The position numbers and the translations under genes were made by a program. Below, piece after piece: positions 1-8,826 of a stretch of 64,000 nucleotides of DNA; positions within the stretch are counted from its first letter, which is position 1; each line of letters starts with the position of its first letter. Below the pieces are notes generated by a model. It was given only the letters and a program-made list of their open reading frames with translations. It was not told the DNA's origin and did not search any database. The DNA is from Lepisosteus oculatus (lineage: Eukaryota > Chordata > Actinopteri > Semionotiformes > Lepisosteidae), in assembly GCF_040954835.1 (NCBI RefSeq), contig NC_090709.1:46260490-46324489 (forward strand), given 5' to 3'.

Positions 1-183
1 CACGGATGTGTAGTATGCCTTTTCTCTTGTCATGTTCATGATGATTCACTGAATAAGCTCCTGACTGGGTGTTCTGTACTGCGCTGTTACTTTGTTCGAT
101 TACCTATGTGGTGTACAGCTAAAACCCGACTGCGTGGTGTAATTTCCAGGTTCAGCACCAGCAGCACCTGCAAACTCATCAGC

Positions 184-255
184 TGACCTTGACGTGATTT
201 GAACATGCAACCTTCTGTTCTGTAGTCAGACACGCTACCGTTGCGCCACGAGGTC
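184..255 (-). tRNA. tRNA-Trp-like gene with ACA anticodon
   Basis: Read on the minus strand, this 72-base segment follows the animal tRNA-Trp body closely (GACCTCGTGGCGCAACGG start, GTTCAAATC T-arm, discriminator A). The anticodon triplet, encoded at 221-223, is ACA instead of CCA, so it would read a UGU cysteine codon. There is also an A-A mismatch at the base of the anticodon loop (31-39) and a C-A mismatch in the acceptor stem. This is either a decaying tRNA-Trp copy or a recoded tRNA. I favour decay because two stems are also damaged. Confidence 0.6.
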
Positions 256-621
256 GCTCGCCACAAGTGCTTTTAATTCCCCCAAAGAGAACAATCAGCG
301 TCCCTGAAAAAGATTTTTTTTCATTCTCTCCTGTGTGGAGCGCCGCTCTTCCAACGAGGGTCTCTTCTTCCCCGACCACAGATTATTCTTTCCGCCCGGC
401 TCTCTCACAGAGAGCAGACACACCGTCTCCACTGATGTGTTTACTACATCTATAGATCTGACCCCCTACAGCCCCGATATTCCTGGACAGGATATTTACC
501 ACCAGCCTCGTGAACTTCTCATCTTGACCTCTCCCAGGAGGAGCACAATTAACACAGAATCCTCTCTCCATTTAGCAAATAACACAAAACACTGTTTACC
601 TGTCAAGACAGAAAACCGGGC
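256..621. other. Spacer without recognised gene
   Basis: Between the tRNA-Trp-like copy and the tRNA-Ile fragment I see only short open frames on both strands, with no domain, repeat or RNA fold I can name. Confidence 0.5.
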
Positions 622-652
622 TGCTCCAGGTGAGGCTTGAACTCACAACCGC
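622..652 (-). pseudogene. 3' fragment of a tRNA-Ile(UAU)-like gene
   Basis: On the minus strand the segment reads as the T-arm and 3' acceptor strand of a tRNA (GGTTGTGAGTTCAAGCCTC, then ACCTGGAGCA). This matches the 3' end of the intron-bearing vertebrate tRNA-Ile(UAU) as I remember it. The D-arm, anticodon arm and intron are absent from the flanking bases, so it cannot be functional. Confidence 0.5.
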
Positions 653-655
653 AGC

Positions 656-2130
656 ATGACTCCACTAATCATGTCATTTTACAAAGCCTGAACCTGGAAA
701 GAGATTGGAAGCCGAAAAGTTATGGTGTTTTTTTAATACTTGCCTACTCTTTCCATTGTTCCGTCAAGTCTTTTATTTGGGAGTACTTTCAATTGATGTT
801 AATCCTTGTCCCGATACACGTTCTGGGCCATGGTGCATCTTGAATAATGTTCTTATAGGCTTCAGTTTGGAAAAGTGCGCTCTTCAGAAGCTACCAAAAC
901 CGCTAATGGTTACATAACACTTAATGCAAAAGCAACGTTCGGGTTTGAAAAAAAATATTACTTGCTATGAATACAAACACTGTTACAGGAGGCGTGTTAG
1001 GGATATTTTAGCTTAGATCATCAATTCATCTTACATTTCTTCTCCATCTATATCAACAGCGTCATCGCTACTGAGCGCTAAAGGCAGGTCCTGGCAATAC
1101 AATCTTCTTTAGAAAACATTTTTAAAACTATTTCCACTACCATACGTAAAGTAAAAGATAGCGATTGCACGCAACGAATAAAATCTCTTTTCCAGGAATG
1201 TTGTAGTTAGATGCAAATTACAATAGAAAATGTATCAGCTTTAACATTTTCTTTTGGATTCACAGGACAGTCAGCATGAGTCATCAAAGAGCCTGTAGTG
1301 GCAAGAAGTTTAAAAGCGCACAAGTGATCTGTCTTTGGTCAAAGGAATTGCTGGAGCAGTAGGACGCAGAGCAATATCTAGCAGCTGTAGACGATGTTTG
1401 GGGAAGAGATAATTCTGTTTTCAGCACAGGGAGTGAGAATGAGCTCAGTCCGGCTCCCAGCAGAATCCATTCTGGTTTGGTTACTGTCAGACTGTGCGTC
1501 TGAGGCTCTTTGGATCGCAACGTGAAAAAAAAAGAACAAAAAACATTTGCTCACATCTTGTGATTTCCACGAGAGAAAGAGAAGATATCACTTTAAAAAA
1601 AATCAAAACTGAAGATTTGGATCCGGGACCTCATACTTGTTAAATGATTAAAATAATAATTATGAAAATATCATGTTGTGTTTCTGCAACATATCGTGCA
1701 CAGTATGCCATTTTTTTCTAAAAATACAGTAGATTGTACTTAATAAAAATGTACAATTCACCGCTGATATAAACAGATTTGTGCTGTGTTTGCCTTTGTT
1801 AGCATTTGTTTAAAAAATAAGTTCACAATACGATAAAAAACACAGAAAGCACAAACGTAATAATATAATGATACAAAATCAATACCAAATCATAAAGCCA
1901 ATTAAGTACCTATCCTTTGAAAACAGTGACATTTGTATCTACTTTTGAATTACAAATCAGACAGCGTAGTCCCTTAATTCAAAGATCAGATCTTGGCCAA
2001 AACAAGACAACCAGATGTTAGCTGAATTCGGAACAAGAGCCACTGCTTCATCGTTTATTGAGCTTTTGATCAACGTCTGAGTGAAAAAGATTCGCTATTT
2101 TAACTATTTGATTAAAGTTCACAAAAGCAC
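656..2130. other. AT-rich spacer, no gene seen
   Basis: About 1.5 kb of AT-rich DNA with homopolymer runs and short random ORFs. A segment near 1610-1640 resembles a tRNA T-arm on the minus strand, but no matching acceptor or anticodon arm could be placed. Confidence 0.5.
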
Positions 2131-2132
2131 CT

Positions 2133-2220
2133 TTCTTCGAGCTGGAGTCGAAACAGCTACTTAAGGATTCCTAACTGTTTCTAATACAGTCAGCCGCGCT
2201 ACCAACTGAGCTATCGAAGG
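2133..2220 (-). tRNA. Intron-containing tRNA-Tyr(GTA)-like gene
   Basis: Minus-strand sequence begins CCTTCGATAGCTCAGTTGGT, as vertebrate tRNA-Tyr genes do. It has a GTA anticodon followed by an insertion of about 16 bases in the canonical intron position (one base 3' of the anticodon). The total is 88 bases. Damage is visible: position 72 no longer pairs with position 1, G53 of the T-stem is replaced by T, and the anticodon stem pairs poorly. The intron and identity are clear, but function is doubtful. Confidence 0.65.
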
Positions 2221-2697
2221 GATTTAAAGTGCTCCTCTCTGGCACATACTGCCCAATGTAGTGAAATATTCCGGGTACTTAAATTCCAGTTCGACATCAA
2301 GTTTCCAACTCGTTTCCTTAGTCTTGTTTACCTTGAATTTAAGCCACAAACCAGGATTCTACTGTATAATCTTCCGGGGATGTTACAAAATGTTTGATGG
2401 GGCATCAATCATTACAGGCGGAAATTCACTCCTTTTTTTTTCTCGAGGCATCATATTAAACATTTCATTTGGATCGAGAAGAGGATCACCATGAGAGACA
2501 GAACAAACTGTTTGATTCCGTCTTTATTGGGAGCTGTATCACAGCTAATGCATGTAAAGCCTTCAGTATGCGATAGTGAGAGCTCAGTTATGCCAGGGAG
2601 TGGGAGTGAAGAGAACTGAACTGAAATTTAGTAAATTCATATTTGAATAGAGTGTAAATCATCAAAGTGTTCTGTCACTTAAAACTTATTACAACAC

Positions 2698-2780
2698 TAC
2701 CAGGAGTGGGGATTGAACCCACGCGGACATTTGTCCATTGGATCTTAAGTCCAACGCCTTAACCACTCGGCCATCCTGGT
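2698..2780 (-). tRNA. tRNA-Leu(TAA)
   Basis: On the minus strand this is a full 83-base class II tRNA. It has a perfect 7 bp acceptor stem (ACCAGGA with TCCTGGT), D-arm GGCCGAGTGGTTAAGGC, anticodon TAA in an ACTTAAGA loop, a paired long variable arm, T-arm GGGTTCAATCCC and discriminator A. No invariant base is altered. It is the best-preserved RNA gene in the window and probably functional. Confidence 0.95.
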
Positions 2781-2867
2781 CTCCAGCTAGGTGCTGTTCA
2801 GTTGTTTAACATTTAAATATGATTCAACAATTAAAAAAAATTAAACCAGCGCCCTGTCACAGAAACG

Positions 2868-2931
2868 TACCCCGGTCACCCGCGCAACAAGCAGGGGTAC
2901 TCAGCACTATACTAACGAGGAGCACTTGTCC
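2868..2931 (-). pseudogene. tRNA-Asp pseudogene, 3' end missing
   Basis: The minus strand starts TCCTCGTTAGTATAGTG like tRNA-Asp and runs through a corrupted anticodon arm to the start of the T-arm, where similarity stops. The anticodon loop has changed so that GTC is no longer present. It is one of three Asp-like copies in the first 7 kb. Confidence 0.6.
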
Positions 2932-4142
2932 GGAGCTGAGCGTGAGCTCTGTTTACGGTCAGCAGTCATTTCCTGTTTTCCAAAGACATTTTCGCCTGCT
3001 CTCAGTAATTAATGTCGGTTTGAAGTCTGTTCCTGTTGTCTCCACTCTTGACAAAGAGCAGCCTTTCGTAGGAGACTCCCTCTCTCAAGAAGTTTGCCAT
3101 CACCCTGCAAGAGAGAAGAGCCAACCGGGATAAACAGCTTGAAGTTCGAAAAAGATGTTGGCACGCCTGTAGCGTTTACACGAAACCTCTTAGAGTTGTG
3201 AGAATACTTCCTTTGTGTATAAAATACATTGTGAATGCTTTCTCAGCCTTTACTTTTTCGTTTTTATGATATTTTTTTACCAAGCATGAATATTCTTTTG
3301 TCCATATCTCCGCAATGGAAGCACAGAATGCCTTCAAACCAAATGCATTTTAAAGACCACGCCTTGTGGATATTTCCACAGCCTTTACATCAAACTATCA
3401 GTGAGCTAATTATCTTTTTTTAAACCTCCGGTTTTTCATCGATGCGTAATCACGCACGAACTGGAACCCGGGGGACCGCTGTGTGCACACGTTCACAATG
3501 CGAGAAATACTGTTCAATACGGCTTCATGCGAAAAACCCGTATATGACCATAGGAAGCAGAACAGCGCAGTCTCCAATTACCCAGACTGTAAGCCCGGGA
3601 ATAAAGCTTTGTTTGATTTCTGAAACCCTTCCTTTACGTACTGTTTTCATTCAGGTAAGGGTCAACTATATTCACAATACTACTGACAGCAGCAAGATTA
3701 AAATATTCTTTACTCAGCGGCTTATTAAAAACAGCTCCCATGATTTTACACAGAACACTGACACAGCTTTGTGTTCTGAATCTCTTTTTCTTATGCTTTT
3801 ATTTAATGTGGCACAATGCACTGGGATAGGGGTATTCTGTTCACAAACCAATAGCATTTAAACCAAAGCACCCACAATGCTGAAAGTAAGTGTTTTGCAC
3901 ACTAAGCAGGTCCTCTGACTTTTCCCAGCTTTGTTTTGGGTTGTGGAACCTTTATTTTTTTATGATTTTCTGAAGATAACAATACAGGTAATACACTGGG
4001 ATAGGTGGGTTGACTTCATGGCTCAATAGCATTTCTAATACAACAGCCATACTGCTGAAATCAAGTGTTTTACACACCAGACAGGCCCCCTAACCTTATA
4101 CAACCTTGCTGTGGCTGGTCAATATAGTTGACCCTTTTTGGA
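2932..4142. other. AT-rich spacer, no gene seen
   Basis: About 1.2 kb with several short ORFs, the longest 139 codons at 3442-3861 on the + strand. It has no recognisable domain or codon pattern. I see no RNA gene here. Confidence 0.45.
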
Positions 4143-4728
4143 AAGCTTTCTCAGCCCGAAACGCAAGCGAGACACCAGAAGGGGTGTGTGCAGGTTTCCG
4201 TAGTGTAGCGTCTATCATGTTTGCCTAACATGTGAAAGGTCCCTGGTTCAGAACCAGGTGGAAACAGCCTCTTTTTGAGTTCACAGAGGTCTTGAGCGAC
4301 CGGTCATTTGTTCCCAGTGTATTTCTGGTGCCTTCATGCACTCTTGTACCAGGACCTGCAAGAACAACAGAAAGATTAGCATCCAGCGGGGGCTTCTTAG
4401 TGAGCCCAAGATCTCATCAAGAATCGGCTCCAGCAACAGGGCTGGGCGCATCGTTCCATTCTCCGACCACTCTCGGTGTAAACAAGTGCCTCCTGGTCTC
4501 TGCTTGATATGCACTTTCCTGCATTTGCTTTGGTGTAACTGGCTTCCCCTGCATGGGCAAATGTGAAGAAGATCCTTAGTAAGTCATTGAAGAAAACCGA
4601 GAAGAGGTCGGAGTGGCCTCTGTCGTTCATCAACGATCCCCTCAGGCAGTACTCCTCTGCAAAGCGCCGTTCGTTCACATCGATCGGCTTTTTTTTGCCT
4701 TCATTCGTGCAAGTAGTAAAAGCAGACG
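4143..4728. repeat. Left arm of 0.6 kb inverted duplication
   Basis: This segment reappears in reverse complement at 10542-11228. Shared landmarks are the tRNA-Val, the CAGAGGTCTTGAGCGACCGG stretch, and the inner end reading toward AAAGCAGACG. The right arm has about 95 extra bases (around 10921-11012) that are missing here. The arms have diverged by scattered substitutions and indels, so the duplication is not recent. Confidence 0.85.
4194..4266 (+). tRNA. tRNA-Val(AAC), partly degraded
   Basis: A 73-base cloverleaf with acceptor GTTTCCG / TGGAAAC, anticodon AAC in CCTAACA and a five-pair T-stem. The D-loop has lost the second invariant G of the GG pair, and the T-loop reads TTCAGAA, so the invariant A58 is G. 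It lies inside the inverted duplication, and the partner at 11107-11179 is better preserved. Confidence 0.6.
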
Positions 4729-4737
4729 TCCCTATTC

Positions 4738-4808
4738 TGCCGTGACCAGGATTCGAACCGGGATGTTGTGGCCACAACACAAAGTACTGACCACTTTACG
4801 ATCACGGC
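4738..4808 (-). tRNA. tRNA-His(GTG), possibly inactive
   Basis: On the minus strand GCCGTGATCGT starts a tRNA with GTG anticodon in TTGTGGC and T-arm GGTTCGAATCC. It is 71 bases long, with one base missing from the variable region compared with the usual animal tRNA-His and one mismatched pair in the T-stem. It lies 9 bases beyond the inner end of the left inverted arm. Confidence 0.6.
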
Positions 4809-5010
4809 GAGTTACCAAGACACACGCGGCAGGGCGGAAAAGGCTGTGCTCTCTTCGTGTGACATAATTCGGAAAAGTCCTGACGTTGCATTTCAACTGA
4901 GCCCCAGTATACATCGACCCTTCGACACTCTGAGTGACAACTCTCTTGCGTGTTTTCTCATATTTATGTAGTTTGCTTGCATGATGCCGGGAACAGCGTG
5001 GTTGTTCGCT

Positions 5011-5070
5011 GCAATATGGTCTAGCGGTTAGGGTTCCTGGTTTTCACCCAGGCGGTTCGACTCGGTTTTG
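5011..5070 (+). pseudogene. tRNA-Glu(TTC) pseudogene
   Basis: The D-arm (ATATGGTCTAGCGGTTAGG) and the anticodon arm with TTC (CCTGGTTTTCACCCAGG) match tRNA-Glu. The T-stem has lost several bases (GCGGTTCGACTCGG) and the acceptor strands no longer pair. Confidence 0.65.
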
Positions 5071-5151
5071 CCTCCTGCTTTCCAAAAAATCAGCACCGTG
5101 TACGAAGGAGCCGCATTAAAACCACTCGAACGTGCGAGAAGAGGGGGCGCT

Positions 5152-5205
5152 TGTTTCCAGCCGAAACTTCTCGCGTGTGAGACGAGCTGATCATCGCTGT
5201 GGGAG
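5152..5205 (-). pseudogene. tRNA-Val(CAC)-like fragment
   Basis: Minus-strand similarity to tRNA-Val over the anticodon arm (CTCACACGCGAGAAG) and the 3' GGAAACA end. The T-arm is partly deleted and the 5' acceptor strand is unrecognisable. Confidence 0.4.
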
Positions 5206-5493
5206 GGTTACTCTGGTAGACAGGGCTGACCTTCGGCAATAGGATTTATAGTCTCCAAGATGATATTTGCACTTTCTGGAGAGGCGATTTTCTCCACTTC
5301 AGTAGCCCGATTTCGTCGATTGCGTGGAGAGGGCTGTAGAATGTGGCGCCGCCTTTCCTGCTCCGTCCATGACAGGCGTGCTGGTCTCTGGAGAGAGAGC
5401 ACGGTCCATCAGCGCACTCCAATAAAGGCACTGGAAGCAGCTAAATCGCATTGGCGAAGTTCAGCGCTGGGCCGCTGGGTACATCTTACCACC

Positions 5494-5566
5494 GTTTCCG
5501 TAGTGTAGTGTTTATCACGTTTGCCTCACACGTGAAAGGTCCCTGGTTCAAAACCGGGTGGAAACA
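5494..5566 (+). tRNA. tRNA-Val(CAC)
   Basis: A 73-base cloverleaf with seven-pair acceptor (GTTTCCG / TGGAAAC, one G-T), anticodon CAC in CCTCACA, T-stem CCTGG / CCGGG with one wobble, and T-loop TTCAAAA with A58 kept. The one unusual point is T for the second G of the D-loop GG. It may be functional. Confidence 0.75.
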
Positions 5567-5712
5567 GACTTCTTTTGTCGTCACGCACAAAAGGGGATTG
5601 GGGATTCGCCTAGCGCTGTGATCGAACAGACCCACTCACCTCTTAGTGTGGCGGGATCTGCACAGTGTATGTCGCAGCGCATCCTGCTTTCACTTCAATG
5701 CGCGTCCTGATG

Positions 5713-5770
5713 TACCCCGGTCTCCCGCGTGACAGGTGGGGACAGGTGACAGGTCCTATACTAACGAGGA
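5713..5770 (-). pseudogene. tRNA-Asp pseudogene with internal insertion
   Basis: The minus strand matches tRNA-Asp at both ends of the segment (TCCTCGTTAG and GACCGGGGTA). The D-arm region is scrambled by a duplicated ACAGGT stretch and the 3' acceptor strand is missing. The flank AGACATCGCTCTCTCCGACC after it is the same as that after the better copy at 6880-6951, so both derive from one duplicated unit. Confidence 0.6.
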
Positions 5771-5874
5771 AGACATCGCTCTCTCCGACCCCCGGCATCG
5801 TGAAAAGGTGCACGACCATAGTGCCTTTAGTGTAAATAATGTTCAATCTGAAATTAAAGAATTATTATTCAAAT

Positions 5875-6085
5875 GATTGTTTAGGAATTGTATGCTAGAG
5901 CTTAAAAAGTATGTTCCAAGGTGCTAAATTTGTGTAGGTAACAGTTTAAATGCATTTTTCCACTGTTTACAAATCATCAGTATGGTAACCACAGCAACAG
6001 GCGCCACGTCACTGTCCACGGCTAGGTGTCTCGCCTTCGTCACAATGAGCGGTGTGACGTCACCGACAGCAACTAATACTAATAT
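5875..6085 (+). repeat. Copy of the segment that precedes the LINE
   Basis: This 0.2 kb is clearly similar to 7780-7975, immediately upstream of the LINE ORF1. Shared stretches include TTTACAAATCAT, AGTATGGTAACCAC and GGCTAGGTGTCTCGCC. It contains a CRE (TGACGTCAC) within a 26-base stretch, 6038-6063, that also occurs in the promoters of the tandem gene array. It is not followed by LINE coding sequence here. Confidence 0.7.
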
Positions 6086-6640
6086 TAGTGTCTTCATGTT
6101 AATATTAGTGTGAGTGCAATCGGTAGTTTTAATATTAATGATAGTTTTCATGTGAGTATTAATGATGATAGTGCTATTGATTGTTTTAATGCTAGTATTC
6201 CTGTTAATATTAGTGATAATTACAGAGAAAAGGTTAGATTATTTACACTAGTAGTCATGTTAGTTTTAGTAATAGCATTACTGTTATTATTAGTATTATT
6301 AGTGTGGCAGTATTTTGTGTCAGTGTTAGGATGATAGTGTAAGTCTTAGTGATAGTGTTACTGTTGCAATATTAGTGGTATTTGTATTAGTGTTATTTAT
6401 AGTGTATTTGTAGTTATGAGTGTATGTGTCTGTTTGTGTGTGGTGTTTGTGAGGAGTGTGTGGTGTCCGTCAGTGTGTGAGTGTGTGTTTGTGGATGTGT
6501 GTCTATAAGTATTCGTAGTGTCTATGTGTGTGTCTGTGAGTGTGTGTAGTGTCTGTGTGTGAATATTTGGATGTGGGTCTTTCAGTGTGTGATAATGTGT
6601 GAGTGTGTGTGCATATATCTGTCAGTGTGTGTGAGTATGT
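6086..6640. repeat. Degenerate TTAGTG- and GT-rich simple repeats
   Basis: First an imperfect TTAGTGTTA / TAATATTAGTG tract to about 6400, then an impure GTGTGTGTCTGTGAGTG tract. Open frames here come from the simple sequence. Confidence 0.7.
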
Positions 6641-6879
6641 GTATAGGTGGGCTTGGGCTCCACTGCTGTGTCTGACAAAGGTGACCCATCAACAGGTGTT
6701 GAGGTCCAGAGTCACTTGTGAGCGCTTCCTGCTTTCACTTCAATGCGTGTCCTTATGTCGAGTCGTGTGCCGTGCAGAGGCTCTGAAAGCGAGAGCAATG
6801 AAAAGGTGCACGACGCTGTGAAAGAAAACAGAGAGAAGTGAAAGGCAGTCCTTTCTCTAAGGAGGTAGAAGAAGAGTGA

Positions 6880-6951
6880 CTCCCCGTCGGGGAATCAAAC
6901 CCCGGTCTCCCGCGTGACAGGTGGGGATACTCACCACTATACTAACGAGGA
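6880..6951 (-). tRNA. tRNA-Asp(GTC)
   Basis: A complete 72-base tRNA-Asp on the minus strand: seven-pair acceptor TCCTCGT / GCGGGGA type ends, D-arm AGTATAGTGGTGAGTA and GTC anticodon in CTGTCAC. Two flaws are visible: an A-C mismatch in the anticodon stem, and the T-loop reads TTTGATT, changing the invariant C56. It is the best of the three Asp copies and borderline functional. Confidence 0.75.
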
Positions 6952-6989
6952 AGACATCGCTCTCTCCGACCCCCGGCATCGTGTCCCGA

Positions 6990-7560
6990 CCCAGCATGCT
7001 GGAAGCCGACGCGTGCTGTGATCCCTTTACGGAGCAGAAATGACAACCGAGGAGCCGAGAGATCATTTCAGCAATTCAGCATTTCGAAAACACAAACGAC
7101 CAACTCGGAATGACTTGCTTTTGACGCTTTTCAAAGCGTTCTTTATGCACGACGACTGCGCCGCCTAGCAGATACAAATGGGTTGTACAACTTTGAAGTA
7201 GCAAATGGAAGAGGGCTAAGTCCCCTCTCTTTTAGCCCAGGTTCGATCTGTCTCCCAGAATCACCAGGGCACACACACACACTGTCTTGTTTCTCGTATA
7301 CGTATAGTGTAAAAATTAAGAACCCAGGACGAAGATGTGACACTCGAACAAACTCTTTATTATTTAACCTGTAACTCCGAACCAGTTAGCTCCTAAATTC
7401 ACTATGGCCTGTGACCCTGAGCAATCGTTATTCCCCGCTCAGCCCTCCATCAATCAACATGCAGTTTCACTGCTGACGCACACAAATATTACACCTTCTC
7501 CAGCTGTTATGAATCCCCTCTCTTCAAAGCCTGGTGTGTTTTTTTTTTGGAGATGTTATA
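6990..7560. other. Spacer without recognised gene
   Basis: About 0.57 kb with no clear gene. A GGTTCGATCTG motif near 7228 looks like a B-box, but no acceptor pairing was found around it. Confidence 0.4.
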
Positions 7561-7574
7561 TATTTTAGAAAGAG

Positions 7575-7736
7575 CACTGTGACGTCAGAGACACCAGCCA
7601 GAGCGCCGGGATCAGAGAGCGAGACCGCGGGAGGCGCGCTGAGTGCACTGCGGAGAGTTATTGATCACTTATCTATCGACAACCTATTATTTCAACTGAA
7701 GAACTGTAGAATTAACGATTAACTTCACCGATTGGT
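7575..7736 (+). promoter_or_regulatory. Candidate promoter and first exon upstream of LINE
   Basis: A CpG-richer patch begins with a CRE palindrome (TGACGTCA, about 7580-7587). It ends in a good splice-donor-like site, CCGATTG|GTGAGT, at about 7736. The layout resembles the promoter plus noncoding exon 1 of the gene array, but no acceptor or coding exon that would follow is recognised, so the function is open. Confidence 0.3.
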
Positions 7737-7779
7737 GAGTACTGATTCTTTTCCCATTCTTGACCCTTTCCTATTATTT

Positions 7780-7990
7780 AGGAATTTAATCCTAGAGCTA
7801 GATAATTATATTCCAAGTTGATAAATGTGTTTGAGTAACAGTTGAAATGCATTTTCCATTTGTTTACAAATCATAAGTATGGTAACCACGGCAACACGCG
7901 CCACGTCACTATGCCCGGCTAGGCGTCTCGCCTTTGTCACAAAGAGCGGCGTGATGTCACGGACAGCTACTAATACAAGGGACATTTAGC
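7780..7990 (+). repeat. Segment preceding LINE ORF1
   Basis: Second copy of the 5875-6085 segment, joined to LINE ORF1. It could be LINE 5' UTR or a separate repeat into which a 5'-truncated LINE inserted. The CRE-like site reads GTGATGTCAC here. Confidence 0.6.
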
Positions 7991-8003
7991 CTCTGACTGT
8001 TCA

Positions 8004-8800
8004 ATGCTGCCAAAGTGCAATTTATGTGGCTCGGAAGGACACGTTTTTAAGAACTGCCCTCACGCCTACGCCAATAAACTCAAAATGAGAAAGGATGAGG
8101 CAGTGCTTGTTTCAGCCAAACCGGCCCGAAAAGCCAAAGCAAACAACAAGTCAAACAAAGAACCCTTGTTGGACAAAGACTCTCAGCCTCCAGCCAGGAT
8201 CTGTCCTGCTGAGGCTCCGGGGCCAGTGGAAGAGAAATCCACTACGCCCCCACAACCGCAGACTGCACCAGACAAGCACGAGGGTTTGAAAACCCAGAGA
8301 ATAGCGAGGACCCCTCCCCCACTCCTGCTCCTCAGAATGAGGGCCAGTGTGGGGCCCCCCGGTGGAGCGGGTCCAGCGAGGATACCCAGGATTCAGCGGA
8401 GCTGCTTTTCTCAGACACTGCAAGTGCTACAGATGCCCTCCTCTCCTCCATCCAGTCCATCACGGAGGATCTGCAGCAGCTGGTGGGTGAGGGGGAAGAG
8501 GAGACTGGTGCATCGGCTGCACCCCTTTCCCCTCAGTGCTCCCAGGAGCTGGACTTGAGGAAAAGGAAAAATGACTCTGTTTTCTCCCCGAGCGAGGAGG
8601 AAGGAGAGCATGGTGATGGGGACAGCTGGAACCCCTCCACCCCTCCCTCTACCCCCTTCCTTGAAATGGACTCTGTGAACGCTTTTACTGCTGCCACCCT
8701 GATGAAGGCTCATTCAGAGGATGGCTGGCAGGAAATTGGTAAGAAGAAAAAGAAAAATAAGAAGGTAACAGGTGAGACAGAAGAGAAATGTGTTTTGTAA
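8004..8800 (+). pseudogene. LINE ORF1 remnant (Tx1/L1-like), frameshifted
   Basis: The frame opens with a CCHC zinc knuckle, CNLCGSEGHVFKNC (C-x2-C-x4-H-x4-C). A Lys/Pro-rich linker follows, and a single frameshift near 8285-8292 after an A run moves the open frame. The second part is acidic and Ser/Pro-rich and ends in GWQEIGKKKKKNKK before a stop at 8798-8800. ORF1 proteins of Tx1-type LINEs bind RNA through such knuckles and often end in a similar basic tail (family knowledge). The N-terminal half expected upstream is missing, so the copy is 5' truncated. Confidence 0.75.
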
Positions 8801-8826
8801 AGACTGGTTCTACTTTCTTATGTAAT

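Noticed and set aside
1600-1650. T-arm-like GGTCCCGGATCCAAATC on the minus strand
   Set aside because: No paired acceptor strands, D-arm or anticodon arm within reach, so it was not called as a tRNA.
3442-3861. A 139-codon + strand ORF
   Set aside because: It has no recognisable domain, no splice or promoter context and lies in AT-rich spacer; its length is compatible with chance.
7195-7262. B-box-like GGTTCGATCTG with a stem-loop upstream
   Set aside because: The arms do not form a cloverleaf and no isotype matches.
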